Source: Blastobasis lacticolella (Eukaryota; Arthropoda; Insecta; Lepidoptera; Blastobasidae). Taken from it: DNA of 64,000 nucleotides. The position numbers and the translations under genes were made by a program. The stretch spans positions 3,050,501 to 3,114,500 of the forward strand of contig LR990050.1 in the NCBI GenBank assembly GCA_905147135.1, written 5' to 3'. Positions 1 to 11,562 of this stretch are shown one piece after another. The notes under the pieces are model-generated. The model was not told the origin of the DNA. It did no database searches and saw only the letters and a program-made list of their open reading frames with translations. Position 1 is the first letter of the stretch, and every line of letters begins with the position of its first letter.

Positions 1-174
1 TCCGGTTACGTCATTGGAGAGAATGGATCAAGGTTACAATATTGTGGTGGCAGATTAGTGGAAACAAGCATACTTACTGGAAAGTGTGAATATATATCGG
101 TCAAATGAGAGTCCTGAGAACATGTTATAGGTGCGTAAATCACGCACCGTATCAACGTAATCTTTTCTTTTTTT

Positions 175-413
175 CTTGGACAAATTCACACAGCCCCCAA
201 AGTAAGCTAAGCTATGGGTTGTTGTAAGTTGTTATGGGTGTTAGATAACTGACAAACTACTTATATACTTTTTTAAATACATACTTATTATACATATAAC
301 ACCCAGACCCGTAACAGAAATTAAAGTTCATTATTTCAATTTCTGCCGGGAATCGAACCCGAACCCTAAGCGTGGCAAACCATCATGTTAACCACTGAAC
401 CACTCAGGTCATC
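175..413 (-). repeat. tRNA-derived SINE (family A), near full length
   Basis: Minus-strand copy of the commonest SINE in this window. Read on the minus strand it has a tRNA-like head starting GACCTGAGTGGTTCAGTGG (A-box region), a B box matching GGTTCGATTCC, a middle part AATTTTAATTTCTGTTACGG, and a 3' end with GGGGGCTGTGTGAATTTGTCC. The same order is seen in full copies at 3626, 5920, 10607, 27021 and 54395. A nonautonomous Pol III-type retroelement is inferred from the boxes. Confidence 0.8.
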
Positions 414-603
414 AAAGTAGCCGTATAGTAGTATTAAGTACTTTGCTTCAGTGATCTCTTTATGCCATACTTACGTGGAATTGAAGTCAGCTATTGTCGA
501 TTCGTGTTGCTTCTTTTGAGACATTTTGTTTGTTACCTGTAACAATACAAAACAAATTGTCATCATCATCACCACCACAAAACAAATTCCATCATAAAAT
601 ACA

Positions 604-845
604 CGTTTAGTAATGTTATACGGCAGACAAACAGACAAGCGGGCCACCTGATAGAATGTGATCACCGCCCCACCATAACCATATTCATTCACCTTTTCTA
701 TAATTAGACTAGCCAGGCATTTGACCGCCATATCACCTGGTGGTAAGTGACAATGCGGCCGATGATGGAACATGCCTGTCTAGGAACAACCTATTCACTC
801 TAGCCTTGAAGGCGTCTAGATTATATTTACCCCCTCAAGCCTCCT
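604..845 (-). repeat. LINE 3'-end fragments, two types side by side
   Basis: The left part (about 604-670) matches the 3' end with GGCCACCTGATGGAAAGTGG seen at 22745 and, inverted, at 21475 and 57300. The right part (about 695-845) matches a different 3' end with TTTGACCGCCATCTCACC, also at 32267 and, in the other orientation, at 42552-42660. Both are non-coding remnants of non-LTR retrotransposons on the minus strand. Confidence 0.6.
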
Positions 846-1035
846 ATCAAGTATTACCGATGTTTCTAATAAGAGAAAGAATATCTTTATACTCGTAACG
901 GATAGCTAATCTGTAATTGGCTCTACTGAAAACCATGTTTTGGTGTTTACGTCCTTTGGACTCATGGTAGGTTGGGGATAATATGACCATTCAAGTATGT
1001 GGTTATTTAAGCGAAATCGACGTTCAGGGATATGG

Positions 1036-1440
1036 ACGTTCATCATATCAGCCAGAAGACGCCCACTGCTGGGCATAGGCCTCCCCCAGAGATCTCCACA
1101 AAGACCGGTCCTGTGCTTTCCGCATCCAGCTGGTACCTGCGATCCGTACAAGGTCGTCGGTCCACCTTGTAGGAGGCCTACCCACGCTGCGTCTACCGGT
1201 ACGTGTTCGCCACTCGAGAACTTTACTGCCCCATCGGCCATCTGTTCTTCGAGCTATGTGCCCTGCCCACTGCCACTTCAGTCTGGCAATCCTTAGAGCT
1301 ATGTCGGTGACCTTGGTTCGCTTGCGGATCTCCTCATTTCGGACTCGATCGCGCAAAGAAACTCCGAGCATAGCTCTTTCCATTGCCCTTTGGGTAACAT
1401 TGAGCTTTCTTATAAGGCCCATAGTGATATGGACGTTAGA
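1036..1440 (-). mobile_element. RTE-type LINE, 3' end of ORF2
   Basis: Minus-strand frame reads the C-terminal tail of an RTE non-LTR retrotransposon. Recognisable blocks include TQRAMERAMLGVSLRDRVRN, IARLKWQWAGHIARR, GRRSVGRPPTRWTDDL and LGEAYAQQW. The frame is open over this stretch and ends just before a short tail with ATGATG. The reverse transcriptase core and the endonuclease are absent, so the copy is 5'-truncated. GATATGGACGTT occurs at both ends (near 1029 and near 1424) and may be the target-site duplication. A degraded plus-strand relative is at 59310. Confidence 0.85.
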
Positions 1441-1539
1441 TAGCGAGAAATGGACGTTCAAATTCGGATAGCTTCTGAAAAGTTAGTAGCTTCAAATAAA
1501 TAAATATGCTCAGCGCGACCTAGCCCCAAAGTACCTAAG

Positions 1540-1660
1540 CAAAGCATTATTGCACCACTTTGTTATTTCTCTAACAATTTTTTTTCGAATCTTTTTTTTA
1601 TTATTATTTATTAAGTAAAAAGATCCAACAATAGTTACATTAAAGTCGATCTGTCAAACT
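1540..1660 (+). repeat. Interspersed repeat K, copy 1
   Basis: About 120 bases running from CATTATTGCACCACTTTG to CATTAAAGTCGATCTGT recur in the same orientation at 3165-3290 with scattered differences. No coding potential and no clear terminal repeats. Direct copies 1.6 kb apart could be ends of a decayed element, but nothing between them supports an LTR element. Confidence 0.5.
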
Positions 1661-2574
1661 GCTGCGCAGTTTTAGGCAGTTTTAGTTTTAAGTCCGCCAT
1701 TGTTAAAATGGTATATAGTGCATCTATACACAGTATAAACAAAGTGGCTTCCCGCCGTCTGTCCCTATGTATCTATGTACGCTTAGATATTTTAAACTAC
1801 GTAACGGATTTTAATGCGATTTTCAACAACAGATAGAGTGATAGAAGAGGAAGGTTTCTATGCAAAAAAAAGGGTTGGTAGGGGTAAAGTAGATATACGC
1901 GAACGAAGGCGCGCCGGGTCCACTTGTGAATAATAAAATCACAAACACGCCAAAGAATCTTTTGGTAAATTCGTGACAAGAAAGCAGAAAACTAATAATT
2001 GACAATTATAACAATTCTCTTTGTGGAATTCTAAATAAACACGTGCAAGTGAGACTCGTCTGCTGAAAGCTCTGAAAACAAGAGCAACAATTATATTTAG
2101 CAAGTCTCAAAATGGCGTTTTTATTTGGAAAGATTCCTCTTCTCAACATTTCGTAGCTAGGCGTTCGCGAAACAGGAAAATTACCACATTTTTCAGGGGA
2201 GAGAGAAAAAGCATTATACCTACGCATGTAATGTATCTCAAATGAAAATAATGATACGAATGTACGAGCAACGAGTAAAGAAAAGAAAGCCTTTTATTAT
2301 AATATTCCCACGTTGTTGTGTTTTGGTTGAAATCGTACACGCGTGAAATATATTATCTCAGTTCTGGTACACCGCCGAAATCCATGCGACTTACACCCCT
2401 ATTCAAAAGCGCTATTATGAAGTTTCACAATGCGCCAAAACGCACAGGGTTCCAACTGCCAATACTTGAGTGGCGATCGGCATGTGTCCATCAAAATAAA
2501 CGAGATTGACCATAGAAGCTTATCTCTTTTTTACACCCAGCTAATTGATTTCTATTATTGCAACTGTGGCACAC
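1661..2574. other. No gene seen
   Basis: AT-rich sequence with only short overlapping frames on both strands. The stretch after 1740 (TCCCGCCGTCTGTCCCTATG) resembles the diffuse low-copy repeats common in lepidopteran introns, but no boundary can be drawn. Confidence 0.4.
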
Positions 2575-2680
2575 TTGTCCGTACATCACAATGTGGCTCA
2601 CTGAAAACCAGCGCCACTGCGTCAGCCGTGGCATTATGCTCAGTGCGGCTCATTGCACTTCTTCATGGCACGATAATGAC
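2575..2680 (+). repeat. Interspersed repeat G, copy 1 (truncated)
   Basis: Carries ACTGAAAACCAGCGCCACTG, GTCAGCCGTGGC and TTCATGGCACGATAATG. The same series of blocks is found at 17862-18075 and 45115-45345, always on the plus strand. Longer copies end in AATAAACG followed by a T-rich tail, as in a retroelement 3' end. This copy is cut by the retroposed element at 2690. Confidence 0.55.
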
Positions 2681-2689
2681 AATTGGCGT

Positions 2690-2946
2690 CATCATCACAG
2701 CCCGTAACAGTCCACTGCAGGACTTAGGGCCTCTCCCACGTAAGAGGAGGTTATTGCCATAATCTCCACGCTTGGCGGGCGGGTTGGAGATCGCAGTGTT
2801 TAAATATAACAATGGAAAATGCTGCTGCCCATTTTCCAGACTACGGAGACTCTTGATAGTTTGCCTCGAAACCATTAGTCGCCTTGTACGACACCCACGA
2901 GTGTAAGGGGTTGGTGCTATTCTACTCTGCCGGACACCGCACGGCC
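2690..2946 (-). mobile_element. SINE-like element with GATGAT tail (family B), full copy
   Basis: Minus-strand element beginning GGCCGTGCGGTGTCCGGC and ending in CTGTTACGGGCTGTGATGAT. It is flanked by a perfect 11-bp target-site duplication, ACAATTGGCGT, at 2679-2689 and 2947-2957, which shows retroposition. The same element is on the plus strand at 25038 and on the minus strand at 20538. The ATGATG-rich tail is shared with the RTE 3' ends in this window, so RTE machinery may mobilise it (inference). Confidence 0.8.
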
Positions 2947-3164
2947 ACAATTGGCGTATTTTTTAGTAAATATTTATTTTATTTTTCTCTTTTTGTTATT
3001 GTCTTGTATGTTTTGTGTTTTTGTACCTTGGAAGTTACTACATTTTTACTTTACTTCACATTATTTAATTGAATAATTGACAAGTACGTATTGTTTGTGA
3101 ATAAGGCTGTAGGTTGCTTTTGTGCAAAAATTGTAAACTAGTACATATTACTTTGATTTCAAAA

Positions 3165-3290
3165 CATTATTGCTCCACTTTGTAATTTCTATAACGATTT
3201 TCTTACGAATCTTTTTTTTATTATCTACAATTTATTAAGTAAAAAGATACGACATTAGTTACATTAAAGTCGATCTGTTAGCCTTTAGTA
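3165..3290 (+). repeat. Interspersed repeat K, copy 2
   Basis: Second copy of the 120-base unit described at 1540, diverged by eye at roughly one base in eight, ending at the same GTCGATCTGT. Confidence 0.5.
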
Positions 3291-3625
3291 TACCTAAAGG
3301 TAGTGTGATTTTTTGTGCTATGCCCTGATATACGCCTACGTCCTACGTACATTAATGGATCTAAAAGGCGACGCCGGGTTACGGTGAGTGGTTGGCGTAA
3401 TTCACTTCGCGTGAATGGGTACTACCGTGGGTGCAATTGCCAAGATGTCAGAAATTTCGAGCTCACTCCGCCTGTTCATTAGTTTATTTCAGTTATTTAC
3501 GTTTTTACGAATGGGACCCAAAATGTTTCATTTATCACCTCAGATTTTATGATCTAAAATGTCAAGCTCGCTCCGCTTACTCATTCGTTCATTGATCACC
3601 CTAGATTTTGTGTTCTAATATTCTA
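3291..3625. other. Degenerate repeat with CGAGCTCGCTCCGC motif
   Basis: Contains CGAGCTCACTCCGCCTG and CAAGCTCGCTCCGCTTACTC, each followed by an ATTCA.TGATCACC stretch. Related motifs are at 3890-4010 and 49600-49660. No frame of note. Probably an old dispersed repeat; type unknown. Confidence 0.35.
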
Positions 3626-3862
3626 TGACCTGAGTGGTTCAGTGGTCAACATGCCAGTATGCCACGCAAGAGGTCCCGGGTTCGATTCCCGGCCAGGCAG
3701 AAATTCAAATGATGAATTTTAATTTCTGTTACGGGTCTGGGTGTTCTATGTATAATAAGTATGTATTTAAAAGTATATAAGTAGTTTATTAGTTATCTAG
3801 CACCCATGACACAAGCTTTGCTTACTTTGGGGCTAAATGGCGCTATGTGAATTAGTCAACGA
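3626..3862 (+). repeat. tRNA-derived SINE (family A), full copy
   Basis: Shows the A-box region TGAGTGGTTCAGTGGTCAAC, the B box GGGTTCGATTCCCGGC, the body TTTCTGTTACGGGTCTGGG, and the 3' end GGGGCTAAATGGCGCTATG. One of the best-preserved copies and a convenient reference for the family. Confidence 0.85.
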
Positions 3863-4611
3863 TTATTTAATATGTCACATATTTGGAGGTCGTTCCGCTC
3901 TATCATTATCTATGATAGTAACTTATTACAATTGTCTCAGTTTAAAAGACCCAAAATTACTCAAGTTTCGAGCTCGCTATACTCACTCATACACTCATTG
4001 ATCACTTAGCCGCCAAATACGAAACGGTCACCCATCCAGTTACCGATATATGTCTGCGTCGCTTAACTTTACTGATAACGCAACAACTACAGTGAGGAAT
4101 AAAATCTCACCACAATATAAATGTAGTTCCATAACTGCCGCTCAAATACCTCGAGACGCCATATTGGGAAACAAAAGAAGAACTACAAGGTAGCAAGGTC
4201 AAGTCACAACAATCAGATTACGTAAAACTGGAATGATATCATTAAACCAGACCACGATCTCAATGGCGCTGTGAATACCCAATTAGGAAACCTGATATCG
4301 CAGCTTCCTCGTTAGACTCTTCCTTCCTCCTTAAGCAGGTGCTAGGGTCACCTTTCGCGTTGACTTGTCATGTTGCGAATTGTAAGGACCTTGTATCCTA
4401 TCAATGTCATGTCTCTTGTCTTGAATTATTTTACTTTATTTATTTTTGTCAATCACAATTGTTAATGTCACTCCGTAAATTCTGCAATAGTAACTCCGAA
4501 CGCTCTATTTATTCTTGTTGTCCACATGAAATTAATATATTGAGATTATAGATGAAGAAACGTTTTGCGCCAATTGATATACAGGTCTTTGAAGTAATGT
4601 GACGTAATTTT
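3863..4611. other. No gene seen; repeat debris
   Basis: Holds another CGAGCTCGCT motif block (about 3970-4000) and a short match near 4025-4075 (CACCCATCCAGTTACCGATA, then CGTCGCTTAACTTTACTG) to a repeat seen again near 37140-37190. The frame at 4339 is short and unlike any family I know. Confidence 0.35.
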
Positions 4612-4663
4612 GACGACCTGAGTGGTTTTGCTTAGTTTGAGGCTAGATGGCGCTATGTGAATC
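4612..4663 (+). repeat. Family A SINE with large internal deletion
   Basis: GACGACCTGAGTGGTTTTGC, the SINE start, is joined directly to TTGAGGCTAGATGGCGCTATG, its 3' end. The B box and body are missing. Confidence 0.65.
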
Positions 4664-5919
4664 TACTGAAAGAATCTCACGCATTTCATTCAGAAATGGT
4701 TATGAATATATTTTGCTAAATAATTTAAATTAATTACGATGGTTTTTTATATTGTGTAAAATACTATATTAATGATAAAAATCCATGGCTATGAAATAAT
4801 TCATAATTATTTATTATTATTATTAGTTTTTTGACATTGTTATTATTATTATGTACCTAGATTTATATAATGACGATAAATTCTGACATTATTTATTACA
4901 ACTATTATTTTTATATTGACATTATTATTGTGATGATTATGAATTATTGTTATGATAATTATTATCATTTTTTAATTTAATTGACATGGATTAATATTAT
5001 ATCTAATTTTGCATGTAGAAATTAGTATTTAAGATCTACATTTATGTGTTTTTACTGTTATGTTGTGACGTTCATAAGTGTTTTGTCGAAACCTAATCTG
5101 AATACATGCATTTGAATTTGAATTTAAAATCCATCTAACTTCAAATAACAATTACAAATAACCAAAAATATTATTTAATATAACACGTGCGTTAGAGTCT
5201 TCGCTCTACGAAGGCGAAGTTAGCCTATATGCATTAATTATCCGTATCTCTAATACGAGATAGTACGTATCATGCAAACAACATTCCTAACCTGTATTCA
5301 CAAACGTAGTAGCTCTACTGTGCGTTCTCACAGCGCTCGTCGGCTGAGTGAACGAACAGCGTTCAATACGGATTACGACTCTACGAGTATGATTGGTCAA
5401 TTTCGTTGTGCCGGTCGACACTCAAGTTCTGTCAGTTGGAACCCGTACCAACCGTATTGTTGGAGTACCTATTGACATAAGCCCTATCTACAGTGCAGCC
5501 TCGAAATGCAAAACAGCTGGAAACGTCACTTTAAGGAATTATATGTACATACAAATTATGAGGATGTTCCTCCGTGCCCACATGCGTCATAAACATCCTG
5601 GTTCTTAACCTTGCTCGATCTGACCTCGGGCGAGACTGCGCCACGAATTATTACTATTTTTCAGCATGAGGGCACCTCTATAACTTCTTAAGTAAATTGT
5701 CACGTCAATGTACTTAATATACAGCATGATCAATCTAAATGGGTCTGTGAGGAGAGATCCGAATCTATACGTAGTTTATAGAAACCATGTGTTTGAATTT
5801 AGAATAATAACTATAGGTATGCAAAATTTTTTAGATAAAAGGTAAAAAATATAAAATATGGAAGGTTGTTTGGAAGGTGACGACCCTCAGGTCGTCGTCC
5901 CCCGTCCCCCCCCCCCTCA
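4664..5919. other. AT-rich low-complexity DNA, no gene seen
   Basis: From about 4790 to 4980 the sequence is a diverged ATT/TTGACATTATT simple-sequence tract. A 67-codon frame at 5272 is not recognised and shows no splice or promoter context that would support it. Confidence 0.4.
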
Positions 5920-6148
5920 GGGTTCAGTGGTCAACATGTCAGTCAACCACGCAAGAGGTCCCGGGTTCGATTCCCGGCCGGGCAGAAATTTAAATGATGA
6001 ATTTTAATTTCTGTTACGGGTCTGGGTGTTCTATGTATAATAAGTATATATTTAAAAAGTTCATAAATAGTATATCAGTTAGCTAGCACCCATAGTACAA
6101 GCTTTGCTTAGTTTGGGGCTAGATGGCGCTGTGTGAATTTGTCCACGA
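5920..6148 (+). repeat. tRNA-derived SINE (family A) with expanded C-run at its start
   Basis: From GGTTCAGTGGTCAACATGTC onward this is a normal full copy with an intact B box. Its 5' end is replaced by GACGACCCTCAGGTCGTCG followed by two runs of C, suggesting slippage or a short inverted duplication at the head. Confidence 0.8.
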
Positions 6149-8924
6149 TAATTTATTATTTTATTTTTATTTTATTGTTTTATTTCCTACACTTAGTTAC
6201 TTGTTATTATATTTGTTGTCGGAGTAGATCAGTGAAACATGTTTTGCTTACAAATCTTGTTGAAAGGGGGATCGTTCACAAACGCGTGGCTCATAGAACA
6301 CCTAAGGGTCATTTTTGTATAGAATTTTGAATCACGGAGCGTTGCGTAAATGCAAAATCTTCCTGATGTTGATCGATTTTGGTTTGTAAATAAAAAACTA
6401 TGGCTTAAATAAAAAATCTATTCTGCCATACTTTTGGTTAAGTTACAAGTTAGTTTAAATTTGTATAAAAAATTTGACTCGACTGTAAATCCTTAAATCT
6501 AAGCGATTACACCAACTTTCTGTAGTTCCTAGTTCATGATTTTATTTAACACAAGAACGATATTTCAAAAGCAACATTTTACATTGCTCAACCTGTATAT
6601 TAAAGTACATACGTAAGTAAATGTAAATTAGGTGAGTAGACGAAGTAACAGAGGAAAAGGTTGCAAGGAAAATAAAAATTCTGCAAATTGATTTTCCGGT
6701 TTCAACAGGATCGTTGCGTATTAATTAGCGGAATAATGTTCCCAGGCATATTATGATATCTTAGTTAGTATGAAGTAACATTTTGCATATTGTCGTCGTT
6801 GTAATGGTACCTACATACTCTGACTATGGACCGCCACTTTGCTCTAACTATATGTATGTTTTTTCTTTAATTTGAATTTATTCACTATTTTAAATCGCAA
6901 CCGGTTTCGAATTACTCATCTTTATGCCTGATATTTGTACAATAAAGTGGAACTAGTGTACAAAAAATTATTTAAATCACAGTAATGGATTTCCAACATG
7001 AAGTCACACACTATAAACAGTGACAGTGTACAGTCAGTACAAAGTGTTAAATATTTACTTTATTATTTTTAATTATCTAGTGTTTAAAATATATTCTATA
7101 ATAGAATAATATACTGTTTTCATAATGCGATGCCCAGAGAAATCTTAACCCGTTAAAATTGAGGTCCGCATTTTATTATACTTGGACGACAGGAGTCTTC
7201 TATTGGAGCCTCTGAAAGAGACATTGTACGTCGTGCTGCACAATCATCACAGCGATTACGCCGAGCCTGAATGAACATTTAAGCTCCAAATTTAGCCTAT
7301 TTTTGATTGTAATATTTGAAGTTCACTTTAACACTATAACTTAAACTTGTAGAACCTAAATCTATTTTAATATGGATATCCTACATAAGAGCGAACTGAC
7401 GTATAATATACTTCATTTTCTTGGTGTAATTAACTAACCAGAACCACCTTATCGACGGATTATGCAGGCCTTTTGATTTTGCGTGACTAGGAATTTTATG
7501 TTTTCTTAGCTAAATAAGCTACTATGGAGATTTTCGATACCCGTAGTATCTGTCGGTTTGTATTTGGCTTTTTCACTCGGAATCTTATTCGTGTGTGGCG
7601 GAACCCTAACGGTTATGGTTAAGGTTTTAACCTTTTGTCTAAAATGTGTACTGTGTAATTTGTCAACTTCAATTTATTATTTTGCTCATTATAAGTATTA
7701 TAAAAACTGGTAAGTATTTCTTTTATTTTATTAATTTCCCCGTACGCAAATTCATCAAGATTTTGATGGATGTGTCCTGATATGTGCACACAATAACGTC
7801 GAATTTCATCCTGGCGATGTTTTCCCTCACCGTAAGAGCATTTGCAACTTTGTTTATTAATCCGTTACAAATGTTTCATTTGGAATGTTTAAAATATTTA
7901 ATCCCGATACACAAACAGACGTCATGCATTCATTAGCCGTGATTGTTATATAAATGCGGAGAAGTGTAGATTTTTCACAGTTTCAGTAATAAGTTTACCG
8001 TTGATAATCATTGTGACTTTACTTGTTATTTGCATACAAATGCAGAGTCGCTCCATATTGTTCTCGAAATCTGCTTCGCTTTTTAATAATATTTACATTT
8101 ATAGGTACGATTGTTTATTTTTTATCTTGGCATTTTTATATCGTGGTTGTAAATCTGTTATTCTCAAGAGAATTGTTGTCAAGAGAGACTAAAGAGTTGT
8201 TGAGACCGATTGTCTCTAAAATAAAGGTCAATTATTACAATCCAACTTTTAGAGGCTCCTTTGCTACCGCCGTACAGCTTAGCTGATAATTTGCTTCATA
8301 AAACTCCCACAAGGTTTCTCCAAAGATCATTTAGGAGTTTTATATAGTTATTATATACCAGCTTATGCTCGCGATGACGTCCACGTAAAATGCGGTTATA
8401 GCGTTCCAAATCAATTTTCTTAAGAACCATATTGAATTTCGGCATAAAATATAGCCGATGGGCTATTCTGGGCTATAAGCTATATTGCTGCCAGATTTCA
8501 TCAAAATCAGTCAATCTTTTCATGCATTTCCGACGGTTGCGCGTACTCCTGATACGCTTTATTTGAAGTCCATTGTAAACACAAATAGTACAAAATACAA
8601 ATAAGTTTAGTCATAAGAAAAACAATAAACAATATTATTATATATTTCGTAAGTCGTCTTTCATCCATATTCTCTACATATCCTAACCATCTCTAAGTTT
8701 TCATTACTAAACACCACATCATGCTTCAGCTTACAACGATTTCTTATCACACTTTTCCATGACCTATCATCTAGAAGGACCACACTTATTGAATTCCTTA
8801 CTCCGTAGAGATTTCCCCCGAAATTATTCACATAAGTACTGGAAAATTCATCTCATCATGATAGTTATATCAAATGAACTGATAAAGATGAACTGATGAA
8901 TCAAGATATTGATATTGATGATGG
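6149..8924. other. No gene seen
   Basis: About 2.8 kb of mainly AT-rich DNA. A TATATAAATGCGGAG box near 7950 precedes a short hydrophobic frame at 8001, but that frame has no ATG and no recognisable product, so no gene is called. Confidence 0.4.
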
Positions 8925-9030
8925 AAGAGATTTCTTTTTAGAAATAAGTAGTGCCTGTTGTAAAATATTTAATTTGTACTATCTCTCTAATTTTCTTGTG
9001 TACAATAAATTGTTAAATAAATAAAGTTAT
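8925..9030 (+). repeat. LINE 3' UTR (family J), copy 1
   Basis: GGAAGAGATTTCTTTTTAG, then AGTAGTGCCTGTTGT and ACAATAAATTGTTAAATAAA. The same blocks occur at 25550-25672 (plus) and 51140-51300 (minus), where a LINE coding tail follows. Terminal A-rich tail present. Confidence 0.6.
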
Positions 9031-9482
9031 TAAATTAAGTAGGTACAATATTCATTACAAATGTTAGTAAGTAAACACCTAGTAAGTTTAAGTAAACTAA
9101 ACAAAAACAAACTAATATTTCGACGCCCGCATAAAAAATCTCAGCCGATAGAATCCTTGAATCTGTCACAAAATCGAAACGAAACCTTCTACCCAGCATC
9201 TGATAAAAACAACTAAAGAGGTAGGATACAGCAGATTGCTTTTGTAATTTCGATAGCGCGAGTCAAGATTAACATACCTGGTACTTTATCTCATGAGATA
9301 TGTGAGTAATATTTCTATGATCTGTCAAAAGTGATGAGTCCAAGTTCACGCGATAAATCTTAGAGATACTTTCGGATTTCGTTATATGGTATGAAATAGA
9401 GATCACGGGATTATCTGACGTGCACTGTGCTCCTACTAACAATATAAACGCGAACCTTTGTAGGGTAACATAATGTTTTAAA
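9031..9482. other. No gene seen
   Basis: AT-rich DNA. A 132-codon open stretch on the minus strand (9667-9269) runs across this region and the repeat to its right. Its right half is repeat I, so it is taken as chance. Confidence 0.4.
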
Positions 9483-9622
9483 CTCGACTTCGGCCGCTTT
9501 ATCGCTAACCAACATTGTCCAGTTTTCCCGTGACCATGATGCATGCAACTGTGACGAAATATCGGGCTACTCATCAACAAAGGTACGCAGTAGGAAACCC
9601 GGAACATACCCTTAAATCTTTG
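9483..9622 (+). repeat. Interspersed repeat I, copy 1
   Basis: About 140 bases with CGACTTCGGCCGCTTTAT, CCGTGACCATGATGCATGC, AAATATCGGGCTACTC and AACCCGGAACATACCC, repeated on the same strand at 29226-29357. No terminal repeats are visible. Class unknown. Confidence 0.55.
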
Positions 9623-10606
9623 TAGGGTAGTTTTGAATAGATGGATGTTTGTTACTCCATCACGCAAAAACTGCTGTACAGATACTAAGGATGTTTTGTG
9701 CGTCTCACTAGTTCAATTAACTGAACTAGTGGAGGTAAATCCCAGTATCAACAACATATAGGCTCCTAAATTATAATTTACCCTAAAATTCAATGCTGCT
9801 CCCGCGGCAATTCCGGAATACACGAATTTGACTCTAACCAAAGCTAGTTACTATGTGGTTAACCTATTATATTCATACGAGTACAACCTGTTTGACTGTT
9901 GTGGACCATTTCTTAATTTATCTCTTTTCTATGTATGAACAACTCTGGATGCACTTCTTCATGGGGCCTGTTCTAAATAGAACCACTTCTGCTGTTGACC
10001 ACTTCTTGATCCTTATATTTATGACGGTTTCAAGCCGAAACTTGACAATCAACTTACATACAATGAGTTTACTTCAGTTACCCAACATATGGTTTAGGAA
10101 AACTTTTTTACGAGTACCCAGGCGGACTCCTCAGGCTTGACGGTGTCCTACCACCAGATGGAGGCAATATCATGCCAATAGCGTTTCAGAAACCGGGTGT
10201 AAGTAATAATAGAAGTCTGTAATTGGCCTATGATAAAGTAATGATGTTTCTTTCAAAATTTTTGTAACTAAGCTCTTGACTTCAGGTGTAATAAATAAAA
10301 TAAAATAAAATATGGAAGCTTCAGATACCTTTAAAATTGAAGTAGATAGAGGTCTATACAGTTTTGCAAAACCACAGAGATGTCCGAACAGATTAAAGCG
10401 GCAACCCATTTAACTTTTCTCTTTCGTGCGCAGATTTTCTGTTTCCGCGATTAATTTAGTTGAAACAGATTGCGCGATAGCGAAAAGGATTCATTATAGC
10501 TTAACTCTTTCGCGCGCTTTGGTCAGACGCTAATCTTCTAGGCTTTTAAGTCTTAGTACAAAGTTTCTAGATTTACTTATAAGTCACAGCTGGAATCAAA
10601 TTTTTT
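9623..10606. other. No gene seen
   Basis: Contains the short palindrome TAGTTCAATTAACTGAACTA near 9709. The 95-codon plus frame at 9853 includes a repeated TT.CTTAAT/GACCATTTCTT segment but is not recognised. Confidence 0.35.
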
Positions 10607-10826
10607 GACGACCTGAGTGGTTCTGTTGGTTAACATGCCGATCGGAGGTTCGATTACCAGCCGAGCAGATATTGAAATGATGAATTTTAATTTCTGTTAC
10701 GGGTCTGTTTGTAGTATGTATAATAAGTATGTGTAGATAAATAGTTTAAAGGTACTTTATCAGTTACAGGGTGTTAGCCTATAACACAAGTATTGCTTAC
10801 TTTGGCGCTGTGTGAATTTGTTCAAG
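10607..10826 (+). repeat. tRNA-derived SINE (family A), diverged
   Basis: Head GACGACCTGAGTGGTTCTG, shortened anticodon region, B box GAGGTTCGATTACC, body TTCTGTTACGGGTCTG, and 3' end TTTGGCGCTGTGTGAATTTG. The 3' part has lost the GGGGCTAGA block. Confidence 0.8.
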
Positions 10827-11374
10827 TATATTTATTTATTTAAAACGTTAGATAGAAACCATAAGCGTTGACGCGTTTTTGTAAAGTATTTTGCTCGTAC
10901 GGAATATTTAAAATACGTATAAATAGATATATTATTGTGAAAAGAAAACACAAACTGACGCTAACGACATTAACAAGATTTAAATAAATTATCAAGAAGC
11001 ACTTGTTTAAAGCGAGCAAGATGTTATTGGCCATGACGGCTACATTAGTCATGTTACTTACCTTAACTAGGCGTGGCAAATATTAACACCTGCATAAATA
11101 ATAATCATATAGGTCGGATTGACGTAAAAAAATTCCTCATACAATCTCATCTCGATTTGATACGGAGATAAAGGTACAGGAAGAGATATAACGTTGAAGT
11201 GTGGGCCTTTCACACAAATATTGATTTGAAGTAGGCAATTATCCTCAAAGCAGCCCAAAGCGGATATTGGCGGATTTCAGCACGATCGCACGAGAATTCG
11301 CTATGAGATCCTTCCTCTTGATGTTTTCACATCACGTCTCAATTTCACATTACATCAGCAACCCATATTTCACT
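10827..11374. other. No confident gene
   Basis: A minus-strand open stretch (11258-11085) reads a fairly non-repetitive peptide ending at a possible donor (GCAG|GTGTTA), but no family is recognised and no clear acceptor precedes it. Left uncalled. Confidence 0.3.
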
Positions 11375-11562
11375 GATTTGCTGGATTAGAGAATCCTCCG
11401 CGCTTGGCAGGCGGGCCGGAGATTGCAATGTTAAAAATTCAACAGAAATTCAACGCATTGGCGATACACTTGGTGTTGCTAATGTCTATAGGCAGTGGTG
11501 ACCACTTTCCATCAGGTGACCCGCTTGCCTGTTTGCCTACCGTATGACAAAAAAAAATAAAA
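11375..11562 (+). repeat. Family B fragment followed by LINE 3' end (family C)
   Basis: About 11390-11440 (CTTGGCAGGCGGGCCGGAGA) is a fragment of the GATGAT-tailed element. 11446-11562 (CGCATTGGCGATACACTTGG to GCTTGCCTGTTTGCC plus an A-rich tail) is a non-LTR 3' end shared with 14425, 21475, 22745, 32676 and 57300. Confidence 0.6.

Noticed and set aside
906..1241. 111-codon minus frame
   Set aside because: It is an out-of-frame reading of the RTE 3' end at 1036-1440.
1540..3290. Direct repeats 1.6 kb apart as LTRs of a retrotransposon
   Set aside because: No TG...CA ends, no primer-binding site, no gag or pol between them, and the copies differ substantially.
8001..8286. Hydrophobic, signal-peptide-like frames after a TATA-like box
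   Set aside because: Both begin at TTG rather than ATG and no product is recognisable.
9269..9667. 132-codon minus frame
   Set aside because: About a third of it is repeat I (second copy at 29226), so the open frame is probably accidental.
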